A stretch of 64,000 nucleotides of DNA from Planctomycetota bacterium (GTDB lineage: Bacteria; Planctomycetota; Phycisphaerae; Phycisphaerales; UBA1924). Below the pieces are notes generated by a model that saw only the letters and a list, made by a program, of their open reading frames with translations, had not been told where the DNA came from and did no database searches. Positions 30,353-38,467 of this stretch are shown in pieces. How positions within the stretch are numbered: position 1 is the stretch's first letter; each line of letters starts with the position of its first letter. The stretch spans positions 310,001 to 374,000 of the forward strand of contig JAFIFX010000001.1 of the NCBI GenBank assembly GCA_020831805.1, read 5' to 3'. Both the position numbers and the translations under genes were made by a program.

Positions 30353-30395
30353 ACCCTACAATAGTTGGGTAGGAGCCCCCGTTGCGGGGGGATCC
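30353..30395 (+). promoter_or_regulatory. dyad and GC hairpin in the leader of the PAS-LuxR gene
   Basis: ACCCTAC (30353-30359) and GTTGGGT (30364-30370) form a near-perfect dyad with a 4-base spacer. CCCCCG/TTG/CGGGGG (30376-30390), flanked by GGA and TCC, forms a hairpin about 55 bases before the start codon. No T-run follows, so it is not a simple terminator. The dyad may be an operator, possibly autoregulatory. Confidence 0.35.
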
Positions 30396-30445
30396 TGAAC
30401 ACGCGACAATCTGGCTCATTCATCATTCGTTGGGGTACAACTCTG

Positions 30446-31171
30446 ATGTCCATTCAAGAGCAGTCACAGACCCGGCTCCCCCCGGGCGGGGTCGGCCTTC
30501 CCGACGACCTTGATGCGCGGGATGTGTTCGCGCTGCTCGTCGGCGCTTTGCAGAACTCGACGGCGTTGATCTTCGATGCGTCGGGCACCATTGTCTGGTG
30601 CTGCCATCGCTGCCCCGGATTCCTGGGCTGCCAGGATCCCGAGCAGGTCATCGGATCGTCCCTGTGCCGGTTCACGCCGGACCTGTGGGCCGCGGAGCGG
30701 ATCGCGGCCATCTCGCGGTCGGTCCGTGAGCAGCGTCCGATCACGCTGCTCTCGATCCTCGGCGGCCGGCGCATGGCCACCCGCTACATCCCGATCCGGG
30801 ACAGGCAGGACGCCAAGGACTGGGTCCTCGCCGTGACCGAATCGGTCGAGGCTTCGGACATCCAGCGCCTGGAGGCCACCGAGGGCGACGCCCTGATCTG
30901 GTCCGGCGTGCACGACCTCGGCCCGCTCGATGCACTGACCGCTCGGGAACTCGAGGTCCTCGCCCTGCTCGGCCATGGCAAGCGGACCAAGGAGATCGCC
31001 GAGACGGTCCACCGCTCCGTGTCCACCATCGACGGCCACCGCGAACGCATCGGTCAGAAGCTCGAACTCAACGACCGGGCGGAACTGATCACGATCGCCC
31101 GCCGGGCCTGCCTGCGGGTCGAGGACGCCGAGGGCGCCCGGGTGCAGCTTCGCAAGGTCCTCCGGTCCTGA
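30446..31171 (+). CDS. PAS-domain LuxR-type transcription regulator
   Basis: 241 residues from ATG 30446. Residues about 30-140 form a PAS-like sensor (ALIFDASGTIVWCCHRCPGFLG, then a domain ending RDAKDWVLAVTESVE). Residues 164-223 are a GerE/LuxR helix-turn-helix (LTARELEVLALLGHGKRTKEIA, VHRSVSTIDGHRERIGQKL). There is no receiver domain and no obvious kinase nearby, so it may sense a ligand or redox state directly; two Cys and a His in CCHRC are candidates. It is divergent from scoA, which is a plausible target. Confidence 0.85.
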   Translation: MSIQEQSQTRLPPGGVGLPDDLDARDVFALLVGALQNSTALIFDASGTIVWCCHRCPGFLGCQDPEQVIGSSLCRFTPDLWAAERIAAISRSVREQRPITLLSILGGRRMATRYIPIRDRQDAKDWVLAVTESVEASDIQRLEATEGDALIWSGVHDLGPLDALTARELEVLALLGHGKRTKEIAETVHRSVSTIDGHRERIGQKLELNDRAELITIARRACLRVEDAEGARVQLRKVLRS

Positions 31172-31178
31172 GCGCGGC

Positions 31179-31682
31179 TCAGGCCTCCGGGCGGCTGAAC
31201 AGCGACTTCTGGCCCGGACCTTCCGACGGCCGGCCGGACAGGTCGTCCAGCTCCCGCTGGATCTCCTCCAGCGTGGAGAGCTGGAGGTGCTCGGTGGCGA
31301 AGCGGATGTAGGCGATCTTGTCGATGTGACGCAGCCGGGCCATGACCCGCTCGCCGATGGTGTCGCTGGGGACCTCCCGCTCGAACTCGGCGTGGAGTTC
31401 TTCCTCAACCTGCTCGGCGAGCTGGCGCTTGATGTCCTCGGGGATCGGTCGCTTGCCGCAGGCGTTGGAGACGCCCCGGATGATGTTCTCGGTGGTGAAG
31501 GGGACCCGGGAGCCGTCTTTCTTGACGACCATCAGGCGGCTGGCCTGCTCGACGCGCTCATAGGTGGAAAACCTGCGTCCGCACTTCTGGCAAACCCGAC
31601 GACGCCGGATGGCCGCCCCGCCCTCGGTGGGGCGAGAATCGATGACCTTGTCGTCGTTGGCGTTGCAGAATGGGCAGATCAT
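31179..31682 (-). CDS. nrdR: ribonucleotide reductase transcriptional repressor NrdR
   Basis: 167 residues. The zinc ribbon has CPFC (3, 6) and CQKC (31, 34), followed by RRFSTYERVE and the ATP-cone domain (VVKKDGSRVPFTTENIIRGVSNAC) that senses ATP/dATP. It represses nrd genes when dATP is high. The C-terminal 20 residues are a variable tail. No nrd gene is nearby. It is convergent with the PAS-LuxR gene, 7 bases apart. Confidence 0.95.
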   Translation of the reverse strand: MICPFCNANDDKVIDSRPTEGGAAIRRRRVCQKCGRRFSTYERVEQASRLMVVKKDGSRVPFTTENIIRGVSNACGKRPIPEDIKRQLAEQVEEELHAEFEREVPSDTIGERVMARLRHIDKIAYIRFATEHLQLSTLEEIQRELDDLSGRPSEGPGQKSLFSRPEA

Positions 31683-31757
31683 GCGGCGGGGGCTCCCGCC
31701 GGTAGGGTATCGGGAAACGGGGGGGCGTGCCGGGGGGACGGGCGGCGAAGCCGCTCC

Positions 31758-33365
31758 TTATCGCCGCTCGGGAGCCCGACGGAACACGCCGGAAACGGAA
31801 ATGCTGTCTCCGGGACCGATGTTCCTGTCCGCATCCGGGGATGAGAAAATAGCCTTCACGGTCGTCCGGTAGAACTTCTCGCGAGGCTCGCCGGCCTTGC
31901 GGTGGTACACGAACACGGTCTCATCGGGGCCAGGGCTGTAGCCGTGATCGGCCAGTACCTGGCTGATCCGAACGGTTCCGCCTTGGGGAATGATCACCGC
32001 CGCCCGAGCGTTCGAAACCTCCTCGGTAAAGTAGAAGACCTCAGCAGCGGGCACTTCCTGAGTCGGCCTGGACCGGGTGGCCTCAAGGGCGGCGGCAAAT
32101 CCCCACTCACGAACCAGATTGTCGTGCGTAGAACGCAGGACCGACTGTCGAAGACGGATTGATTGCATGCGGTCCGCGAGGTCACGCCGCTGAAACTCGA
32201 TGATCTCGAGCCGGTCGGTGTCGACCTCGCCGGTGTCCAAAAATGCTTCACCCCGCGAGCGGAGCAGCGAACTCCATTCTTCGAAGAGTGACTGATAGTG
32301 TGCTTCGAGTTCACGCACCGTGTCGGCGATCTCCCTGGCCCGATGCTGCGCAGCCTCAAGCCCCGCGCGCTCGACCTCCCACTGCTTACGCACAAGCTCT
32401 TCGATCATCGAGGCAATCTCCTGATGGATACGCTCGGGGGCTGTCACGATGATCGTCGTTCCCATGATCGAGTAACGCGCCAGATCGCCACCGCGGGTGA
32501 CCCAATCATTCGGGGATGCGTGGTTCTCCAGTAGCATCGCAATGCCACGAGCACCTTCGGACACGGTCGCCGTGTTGCCGAACGGCGGTCTTCGGGATGT
32601 TTCTCCCGAGTCGGGGTTGGCCGAGCGATAGCCCACCAGCGGTGCGACATCGTATGTGCGACGCTCCATTGTGCGGCGATCAAACTGCGATCGCAACCCG
32701 ATCTCGATCAATCCAGGACGCTCGAGGATTGCGATCTGATCCCCAAAATCTGCTGTGCCCTCCGCGACGAGGTCAAACGCCACGTCGGCGGAGACTGCGT
32801 CGATCTCGAGCTCCAACGGCGTATCGGCTGCTATGCCGAGATCCTGCATGCGACCCCAGTGGACCAGCACGGGACGGTCAATCCCAGCTTTGAAGGACTC
32901 GAAGAACGAGCCAAGGGTCTGATCACGCAGCTTGACGAGTGCTGCTGACGAAACCGCCGAAGCTTGCTCGGAGGCCTGCGGGCTCGCTGACGCAGCGGGC
33001 AAGCTTGCGTGCGGTCGCATCGTGTTCACGCCGAGGGCGACGACGGTTCCGGTCAGGGCGATGAGCAGGGCGTGCATGGCGTATCTCCGTGTGCGGGGTG
33101 GTTTGTGCGCGTGCGAGAGTTGGCGGGCCAGGTCGGCGGTCTCGCCGAGTTCGGCCACGGCCTTCTGGAGGGCCTGGGGTTCGGTCAGGCCGTGGATCAG
33201 CAGGTCGTCGATGCGCGAGCGGAGGTGGTCCTCCAGCTCGTCGCGGACCCGCTGGCGGTCGGGCTTGGGGATGGCCAGCATCGCGACCAGCACATCCAGC
33301 CAGGCGTCCACCGGGTCGGGCGTGCTGGGGCGGACGGGGTCGGCGGGTTTGCTGACGCGGGTCAC
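31758..33365 (-). CDS. anti-sigma-like membrane protein: HAAS-like head, secretin-N-like domain, coiled coil, SLBB-like tail
   Basis: 535 residues from GTG 33365, which overlaps the padR stop (GTGA). Residues about 18-85 match the helical domain that usually accompanies PadR regulators (VDAWLDVLVAML, RVRDELEDHLRSRIDDLL, EPQALQKAVAELG). One membrane segment lies at about 97-114. Outside it are a secretin/TonB short N-terminal-like domain (TPLELEIDAVSADVAFDLVAEG, ERRTYDVAPLV), a long charged coiled coil (about 295-400) and a C-terminal SLBB-like fold (VIIPQGGTVRISQVLADHG, ending IGPGDSISVSGVF). The layout suggests a trans-envelope sensor or scaffold under PadR control. Codon use is lower in GC, and it contains an ACGT. 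Confidence 0.7.
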   Translation of the reverse strand: MTRVSKPADPVRPSTPDPVDAWLDVLVAMLAIPKPDRQRVRDELEDHLRSRIDDLLIHGLTEPQALQKAVAELGETADLARQLSHAHKPPRTRRYAMHALLIALTGTVVALGVNTMRPHASLPAASASPQASEQASAVSSAALVKLRDQTLGSFFESFKAGIDRPVLVHWGRMQDLGIAADTPLELEIDAVSADVAFDLVAEGTADFGDQIAILERPGLIEIGLRSQFDRRTMERRTYDVAPLVGYRSANPDSGETSRRPPFGNTATVSEGARGIAMLLENHASPNDWVTRGGDLARYSIMGTTIIVTAPERIHQEIASMIEELVRKQWEVERAGLEAAQHRAREIADTVRELEAHYQSLFEEWSSLLRSRGEAFLDTGEVDTDRLEIIEFQRRDLADRMQSIRLRQSVLRSTHDNLVREWGFAAALEATRSRPTQEVPAAEVFYFTEEVSNARAAVIIPQGGTVRISQVLADHGYSPGPDETVFVYHRKAGEPREKFYRTTVKAIFSSPDADRNIGPGDSISVSGVFRRAPERR

Positions 33366-33730
33366 TGGGTGGCCCCCCGTCCCTCCGCGGCCGGGGCCAC
33401 GAAGGTGTCCAGGATGGACCGGGCGCGGTGGTAGGCCTCGATGTGCTGGGCCAGGCGCTTCTGGCCCTTGGCACTCAGCCGGTACCACTTGCGCTTGCGG
33501 CCCTCGGCGTCGGGGTCGGCGGTGTCGGCCTTGACCTCCTCCCAGTCGGTGTCGACCAGACCCTGTTTTTCGAGCTTGGTCAGCATGGGGTAAAGGCTGG
33601 AGGGGCCGAGCCTGAAATGGCCCTCGGACCGGGCGGCGACGGCCTTGGAGATGGCGTAGCCGTAGGAAGGGGCCTCGGCCAGCACGGCCAGGACGACGAG
33701 TTCGGAGTGGTCGGGCTTGAGGGTGAGCAT
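33362..33730 (-). CDS. PadR-family transcription regulator
   Basis: 122 residues with an AAGGA site before ATG 33730. Winged-helix PadR domain: ELVVLAVLAEAPSYGYAISKAV, LGPSSLYPMLTKLEKQGLVDTDWE, GRKRKWYRLSAKGQKRL. The C-terminal helix (about 90-115) would dimerise. It is the first gene of a two-gene unit with the HAAS-like membrane protein, a common pairing. Its promoter region contains a perfect 18-bp palindrome, the likely autoregulatory operator. Confidence 0.92.
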   Translation of the reverse strand: MLTLKPDHSELVVLAVLAEAPSYGYAISKAVAARSEGHFRLGPSSLYPMLTKLEKQGLVDTDWEEVKADTADPDAEGRKRKWYRLSAKGQKRLAQHIEAYHRARSILDTFVAPAAEGRGATQ

Positions 33731-33743
33731 GGGGGGTGTCCTT

Positions 33744-33784
33744 GTATACGGAGCAGGATATATCGGCTTGCGATATATCGCAAG
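33744..33784 (-). promoter_or_regulatory. palindromic operator cluster upstream of padR
   Basis: CTTGCGATATATCGCAAG (33767-33784) is a perfect 18-bp palindrome. Its core GATATATC recurs in GGATATATCGG (33756-33766), immediately beside it, and GTATAC lies at 33744-33749. All are within 14-54 bases of the padR start, in an otherwise GC-rich area. This is the layout expected for PadR autorepression. Confidence 0.7.
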
Positions 33785-33862
33785 TCAATTGTGTGAAGGG
33801 ATTGGGGATTGGGGACTAGGCATCAGGGGAAGAGGTCGGATGGTGGCCAGGTTCTTCGAATT

Positions 33863-33900
33863 CCCTGATCCCTGAGCCCTGATCCCTGAGCCCTGATCCC
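33863..33900. repeat. 14-base tandem repeat
   Basis: The unit CCCTGATCCCTGAG occurs twice (33863-33876, 33877-33890) plus 10 bases of a third. Related GGGGATT blocks precede it at about 33805-33825. The tract lies between the padR promoter and the thrS leader and is non-coding. Confidence 0.8.
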
Positions 33901-33931
33901 CAATGCCTCATCCCTGCCCTACGCTTGACCC

Positions 33932-33976
33932 ATGGCCCCGAATCCCACCACCACCACTACGACCGCCAGCGGGTGA
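33932..33976 (+). CDS. threonine-rich leader peptide of thrS
   Basis: A 14-codon open frame reads MAPNPTTTTTTASG and stops at TGA 33974-33976. The six consecutive Thr codons (33947-33964; ACC, ACC, ACC, ACT, ACG, ACC) are just what a ribosome-stalling attenuator needs, and they lie in front of a strong terminator and the threonyl-tRNA synthetase gene. No clear Shine-Dalgarno is visible before the ATG, which is the main weakness. Confidence 0.75.
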   Translation: MAPNPTTTTTTASG

Positions 33977-34003
33977 CCGGGATGGGTTCAGCGCGATCTG
34001 AGC

Positions 34004-34040
34004 ACGCCCGGTTCTCCGCGAACCGGGCGTTTCTTGTTTG
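34004..34040 (+). terminator. attenuator terminator in front of thrS
   Basis: ACGCCCGGTTC (34004-34014) pairs perfectly with GAACCGGGCGT (34020-34030) around a 5-base loop, and TTTCTTGTTT follows. It starts 27 bases after the Thr leader stop and ends 67 bases before thrS. Competing pairing is visible: ACCGGG at 33976-33981 can pair with CCCGGT at 34007-34012, and GTTCAG (33986-33991) with CTGAGC (33998-34003). A ribosome stalled on the Thr codons could thus allow readthrough. Confidence 0.85.
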
Positions 34041-34107
34041 ATGGACGGATTGACGATGGATGGATCGGGGCCAAGATCAGGTTCCGAGTCGCAGAAAAAG
34101 GATTCCC

Positions 34108-36183
34108 ATGCCCCGCATCACGCTGCCCGATGGATCGGTCAAAGAGTTCGAATCGCCTGTGACGGCCCGGCAGGTGGCCGAGTCGATCGGCGCCCGCCTG
34201 GCCCAGGCGGCGGTGGGCTGCCGCGTGGACGGGGAGCTGGCCGACCTGGGGACCGTCCTGGACCGGGACTGCTCGCTGGCGATCGTGACCGAGAAGACCC
34301 GGGCGGGCGACCCGGACCCGGACGCGTTGTTCCTGCTCCGCCACTCGACGGCCCATGTGATGGCCGAGGCGATCCAGCGGATCGTGCCGGGGGCGCAGTT
34401 GGTTTACGGGCCGCCGCTGGACACAGGGTTCTACTACGACATCGCGTTCCCGGAGGACAGGCCGCTGAAGGAGGGGGACTTCGAGGCGATCGAGGCGGAG
34501 ATGGCCAGGATCGTCAAGAACGACCGCCCGTTCACGCGGTACGAGCTGCCGGTGGACGAGGGCATGGCCAAGCTCAAGGGCGAGGGGAGCAAGTACAAGA
34601 TCGACAACGCCGAGCAGGCCGTGAAGGCGGGATCGGACCGGTTGTCCTTCTACGCCACGGGCGAGCCGGGCAAGGACTGGGAGGACCTGTGCCGCGGGCC
34701 GCATGTGCCCGGCACGGGCCGGATCGGCGCGTTCAAGGTGATGTCGCTGGCGTCGTCCTATTGGCACGGCGACGAGAACTCGGACCGGCTGACCCGCGTC
34801 TACGGGACGGCGTTCTTCTCCAAGAAGGACCTGGACGCCCACATGATGCGGATCGAGGAGGCCCGCAAGCGCGACCACCGCGTGCTGGGGCGCAAGCTCC
34901 AGTTGTTCCACATCGACGAGCAGGTCGGCCAGGGGCTGATCCTGTGGACGCCCCGCGGCTCGGTCATCCGCAAGGAACTGCAGGACTGGATCGGCGGCGA
35001 ACTTCGGAAGATGGGCTACACGGACGTGTACTGCCCGCACATCGGCAAGCTGGACCTGTACAAGACCAGCGGGCACTTCCCGTACTACGCGGAGAGCCAG
35101 TTCGTGCCGGTGATGGAGCGGGACTTCCTGAGCAAGGTCAGCGACGAGGGCTGCTCCTGCTCGGACCTGTCGAACATGATGGGCGAGGGCGACATCGAGG
35201 GCTACCTGCTCAAGCCGATGAACTGCCCGCACCACATCAAGATCTTCGACAGCCAGCCGCGGAGCTATCGCGACCTGCCGATCCGGCTCAGCGAGTTCGG
35301 CACGGTGTACCGCTGGGAGCAGTCGGGTGAACTCAACGGCATGACGCGGGTGCGGTGCTTCACCGTGGACGACGCGCACCTGTTCTGCCGCGAGGACCAG
35401 GTGGGTGAGGAGGTCCGCGGCTGCCTGAAGCTGGTCAAGATCGCGTTCGAGACGCTGGGGCTGACGGACTTCCGCATCCGTGTGGGCCTGCGCGACCCGG
35501 ACAGCAGCAAGTATGTGGGCGACCCCGCGGTGTGGGACAAGGCCGAGGCGGCGTGCAGGGAGGCCGCGTCGGAGCTGGGCGCGAAGGTCAGCATGGAGCC
35601 GGGCGAGGCGGCGTTCTACGGCCCGAAGATCGACTTCGTGGTCAAGGATGTCATCGGGCGCGAGTGGCAGCTCGGCACGGTGCAGGTGGACTACAACCTG
35701 CCCCAGCGGTTCGACCTGTCGTATGTGGGCGCGGACAACCAGCGCCACCGGCCGGTGATGATCCACCGCGCGCCGTTCGGCAGCCTGGAGCGGTTCGTCG
35801 GCGTGCTGATCGAGCACTTCGCAGGGGCCTTCCCGCTGTGGCTCAGCCCCGAGCAGGTCCGCGTGCTGCCCATCAGCGAGAAGAGCAACGACTACGCCAA
35901 GGAAGTCGTCGCCAAGCTCACCGAGGCGGGCCTCCGCGCCACGCTGGACGACTCGGACAACCGCGTCCAGGGCAAGATTAAGGCGGGTTCGGAGATGAAG
36001 ATCCCGTACCTGCTGGTGGTCGGGCCGCGGGACGCGGAGAATCGGGCGGTGTCCGTCCGGGCGTTCGGCGAGGAGAAGGACCTGGGCCAGATGCCGCTGG
36101 AGGATTTCGTCGCGGCGGCGGCGGAGGAGCACCGCGGCAAGGGCAAGGTCACCGTCAAGGACCGGATGCCGGCGGGCGTCTGA
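34108..36183 (+). CDS. thrS: threonyl-tRNA synthetase
   Basis: 691 residues from ATG 34108 with AAAAAGGA upstream. Class II synthetase. N-terminal TGS domain (PRITLPDGSVKEFESPVTARQVAESIG), editing domain with HSTAHVMAEA and the DLCRGPHVPGTG block, catalytic core with MNCPHH (zinc-binding Cys and His), FGTVYRWEQSGELNGMTRVRCFTVDDAH and HRAPFGSLERF, and the anticodon-binding domain at the C-terminus (VRVLPISEKSNDYA). An unusual insertion, DEGCSCSDLSNMMGEGDIEGY, sits just before MNCPHH. Expression is probably set by the upstream Thr attenuator. Confidence 0.96.
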   Translation: MPRITLPDGSVKEFESPVTARQVAESIGARLAQAAVGCRVDGELADLGTVLDRDCSLAIVTEKTRAGDPDPDALFLLRHSTAHVMAEAIQRIVPGAQLVYGPPLDTGFYYDIAFPEDRPLKEGDFEAIEAEMARIVKNDRPFTRYELPVDEGMAKLKGEGSKYKIDNAEQAVKAGSDRLSFYATGEPGKDWEDLCRGPHVPGTGRIGAFKVMSLASSYWHGDENSDRLTRVYGTAFFSKKDLDAHMMRIEEARKRDHRVLGRKLQLFHIDEQVGQGLILWTPRGSVIRKELQDWIGGELRKMGYTDVYCPHIGKLDLYKTSGHFPYYAESQFVPVMERDFLSKVSDEGCSCSDLSNMMGEGDIEGYLLKPMNCPHHIKIFDSQPRSYRDLPIRLSEFGTVYRWEQSGELNGMTRVRCFTVDDAHLFCREDQVGEEVRGCLKLVKIAFETLGLTDFRIRVGLRDPDSSKYVGDPAVWDKAEAACREAASELGAKVSMEPGEAAFYGPKIDFVVKDVIGREWQLGTVQVDYNLPQRFDLSYVGADNQRHRPVMIHRAPFGSLERFVGVLIEHFAGAFPLWLSPEQVRVLPISEKSNDYAKEVVAKLTEAGLRATLDDSDNRVQGKIKAGSEMKIPYLLVVGPRDAENRAVSVRAFGEEKDLGQMPLEDFVAAAAEEHRGKGKVTVKDRMPAGV

Positions 36184-36251
36184 ATCTGAACGCACACTGA
36201 TCGGCCGGGCGGCGAGGGACCGCCCCCGGGAGCACGCCTGCCTTGGGAAGC

Positions 36252-37661
36252 ATGGCATCCATCACCAGACCGGGCCTGCCCGGACGCACCGAACGCGTCA
36301 TCCGGCGCGACCTGCGCCTGAGTACGACCGACGCGATGCTCTTCAGCGTGATGATGGGCTGCGGCGAGGCGTACTTCGTCGCGTTCGCGCTGGCGGTCGG
36401 GCTGGGCGAGCTGTGGGCGGGCCTGCTCAGCTCGGTGCCGCTGCTCGCCGGGGCCCTGCTGCAGTTGGCCAGCCCGTGGGGGGTGCAGCGGTTCCAATCG
36501 CAGAAACGCTGGGTGGTGCTGATGTCGGGGCTCCAGGCCCTGAGCTTCGTGCCGCTGGTGATCGCAGCGGCCCTGGGCGCGATGCCGGGGTGGCTGCTGT
36601 TCCTGACGGTCGGGCTGTACTGGGCGTTCAACCTCGGGTCGGGCCCGGCGTGGAACACCTGGATCGGCACGGTGGTGCCCGCGTCGATCCGGCCCCGCTA
36701 CTTCGCCTCGCGGACACGCTCGGCCCAGTCGGTGCTGCTGGTCACGCTGATCGGGGCGGGCGTCCTTTTGCAGCTCGGCGAGCGGGCGGGTTCGGCGACC
36801 TGGGTGTATTCGGGCCTGTTCTTGCTGGCGGCCCTGGCCCGCATGGCCTCGACCTGGTGCCACACGCGGATCAGCGAGCCGGTGCCCATGCCCCCGGACA
36901 GCAGGCGCGTGCCGTTCCGGGCGTTCCTCAAGGGTCCCAAGGCGGTGTCGGGTGGGCGGCTGCTGCTCTACATGCTGTGCGTACAGGCCTGCGTGCAGGT
37001 GTCCGGTCCGTTCTTCGCGCCCTACATGCTTGAAAACCTCAGCCTGCCATACACCGCGTTCGCCGGGCTGCTGTGCTGCTCGTACATCGGGCGTGTGCTG
37101 GCCATGCCGCTGATCGGGCGGTTCGCCAAGCGGTACGGCGCGGGCAGCCTGCTGTGGATCGGCGGGCTGGGGATCCTGCCGCTGAGCGTGATCTGGGTGG
37201 TGTCGGACTCGATCTGGTACCTGGCGGGGATCCAGCTGCTCGCCGGCGTGCTCTGGGGCTGCTACGAGGTGGCGACGATGCTGCTGCTGCTCGACTCGAT
37301 CCCGGCGAACGAGCGGACCAGCGTGCTGACGACCCAGAATGTGCTCAATGCGTTAACGGTCGTGCTCGGCGCGGCCTGTGGTGCGGCCCTGTTCGCCGCG
37401 CTCGGGCAGGACACGCGGGCCTACCACGCCCTGTTCATCATCAGCGGTGTGCTCCGCGTGGGCACGGTCGTCCTGCTGATCCGCGTCCACAAGCCCGACC
37501 TGCGCCGTATCACACCGGCCATCACCTTCCGCACGCTGGGCGTCCGTCCGCAGTTCGGCGGCATCGATCGGCCCATCATCGCCTCCGTCGAACCCGACCC
37601 CGACGCACCGCCGAACGGCGAGCCGGGCTCAGCGGGTGTGGCGGACGAGCCACGCGGGTAG
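36252..37661 (+). CDS. MFS transporter
   Basis: 469 residues from ATG 36252, with about 12 hydrophobic segments and the short basic loop IGRFAKRYGAG in the middle, as in MFS transporters. It begins with a cytoplasmic RRDLRLSTTDA stretch and ends in a 60-residue polar tail. No substrate signature is recognised. It starts 68 bases after thrS. The 3' end overlaps the convergent esterase gene by 33 bases. Confidence 0.8.
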   Translation: MASITRPGLPGRTERVIRRDLRLSTTDAMLFSVMMGCGEAYFVAFALAVGLGELWAGLLSSVPLLAGALLQLASPWGVQRFQSQKRWVVLMSGLQALSFVPLVIAAALGAMPGWLLFLTVGLYWAFNLGSGPAWNTWIGTVVPASIRPRYFASRTRSAQSVLLVTLIGAGVLLQLGERAGSATWVYSGLFLLAALARMASTWCHTRISEPVPMPPDSRRVPFRAFLKGPKAVSGGRLLLYMLCVQACVQVSGPFFAPYMLENLSLPYTAFAGLLCCSYIGRVLAMPLIGRFAKRYGAGSLLWIGGLGILPLSVIWVVSDSIWYLAGIQLLAGVLWGCYEVATMLLLLDSIPANERTSVLTTQNVLNALTVVLGAACGAALFAALGQDTRAYHALFIISGVLRVGTVVLLIRVHKPDLRRITPAITFRTLGVRPQFGGIDRPIIASVEPDPDAPPNGEPGSAGVADEPRG

Positions 37662-38441
37662 GTCCGGCTCGGCGTAGGCCGCGTCCCACGAGTTGTGGTT
37701 GGCCCTGGGATACTCGGTGTACCGGACCGATGCCCCCTCCACGGCACTCAGGGCCGTGTGGAGCGATCGCGACTCGCTCGGGGGCACTACATCGTCCCTG
37801 GCGCCGTGGAACAGCCAGACGGGCATCGCGCTGAGCCGCTCCGCCGCGTCGAGCACGCCCGGGGCGTCCGGCGTGGCGCCCGGACCGGCGATGCGGATGT
37901 TCTGCTCGTCAAACCGCCGGTCGACATACCCGCAGACCGGCGCGGCCGCCCTGAAGCGGTCGGAATGGTTGGCCGCGAACCAGATCGTGCCGTGCCCGCC
38001 CTGGCTCAGGCCGGTGATGGCCAGGCGTTGCGGGTCGTAGAAACCCTTCTCGGCCGCCTCGTCGAGGATGGCCAGCACCGCCGCGGCGTGGTCCTCCCAC
38101 TCGGAGTTCTGCACCGGCTTCTGCGGCACGATGAGGACCATCGGCCAGCGATCGGGGTTGCGCCGGACCGCCGGCGGCAGGCCGACGGTCAGGTTCCTCT
38201 TGCCGTCGTCGCCGGACTCGCCCCGGCCGTGCAGGAAGAGCAGGCCCGGCCCGCCGGCCTCGGCCCCGGGGGGGATCATGACCGACCATGCGTAGGTCCG
38301 CCCGTCGATCTCCATCCGGAAGTCGTGCACACGGACCTCGCCCGGGGGCGGGAGAGGATCGGAGAGTTCGGGCTCGGGGGTGTTCTGGACCATGGAAAGG
38401 ACGATCGAGGCGGCCATTGCGGCCAGGTGGGTGACGGCCAT
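37629..38441 (-). CDS. exported alpha/beta hydrolase (esterase)
   Basis: 270 residues from ATG 38441 with AAGGA upstream and a short signal peptide (VTHLAAMAASIVLSMVQ). Hydrolase core: GLLFLHGRGESGDD (oxyanion region), the nucleophile elbow GLSQGG, the acid in HGARDDVVPP, and the catalytic His in YPRANHNSWD. It resembles PHB depolymerase/feruloyl-esterase-type and dienelactone-hydrolase-like esterases. A role in breaking polysaccharide esters outside the cell is plausible for this phylum. The real 3' end runs into the MFS gene on the other strand. Confidence 0.85.
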   Translation of the reverse strand: MAVTHLAAMAASIVLSMVQNTPEPELSDPLPPPGEVRVHDFRMEIDGRTYAWSVMIPPGAEAGGPGLLFLHGRGESGDDGKRNLTVGLPPAVRRNPDRWPMVLIVPQKPVQNSEWEDHAAAVLAILDEAAEKGFYDPQRLAITGLSQGGHGTIWFAANHSDRFRAAAPVCGYVDRRFDEQNIRIAGPGATPDAPGVLDAAERLSAMPVWLFHGARDDVVPPSESRSLHTALSAVEGASVRYTEYPRANHNSWDAAYAEPDLPAWLVRHTR

Positions 38442-38467
38442 GGCGGATCCTTGTACCCTGTACCACC

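Noticed and set aside
33863-33900. CRISPR array
   Set aside because: The 14-base units are directly adjacent with no spacers, and no cas gene is near.
33785-34107. T-box riboswitch upstream of thrS
   Set aside because: No T-box consensus or specifier-loop layout; a Thr-codon leader peptide and terminator explain the region better.
33988-36258. Long minus-strand open frame opposite thrS
   Set aside because: It mirrors thrS codons, is rich in Arg/His/Leu/Val/Ala, and has no start signal or motif.
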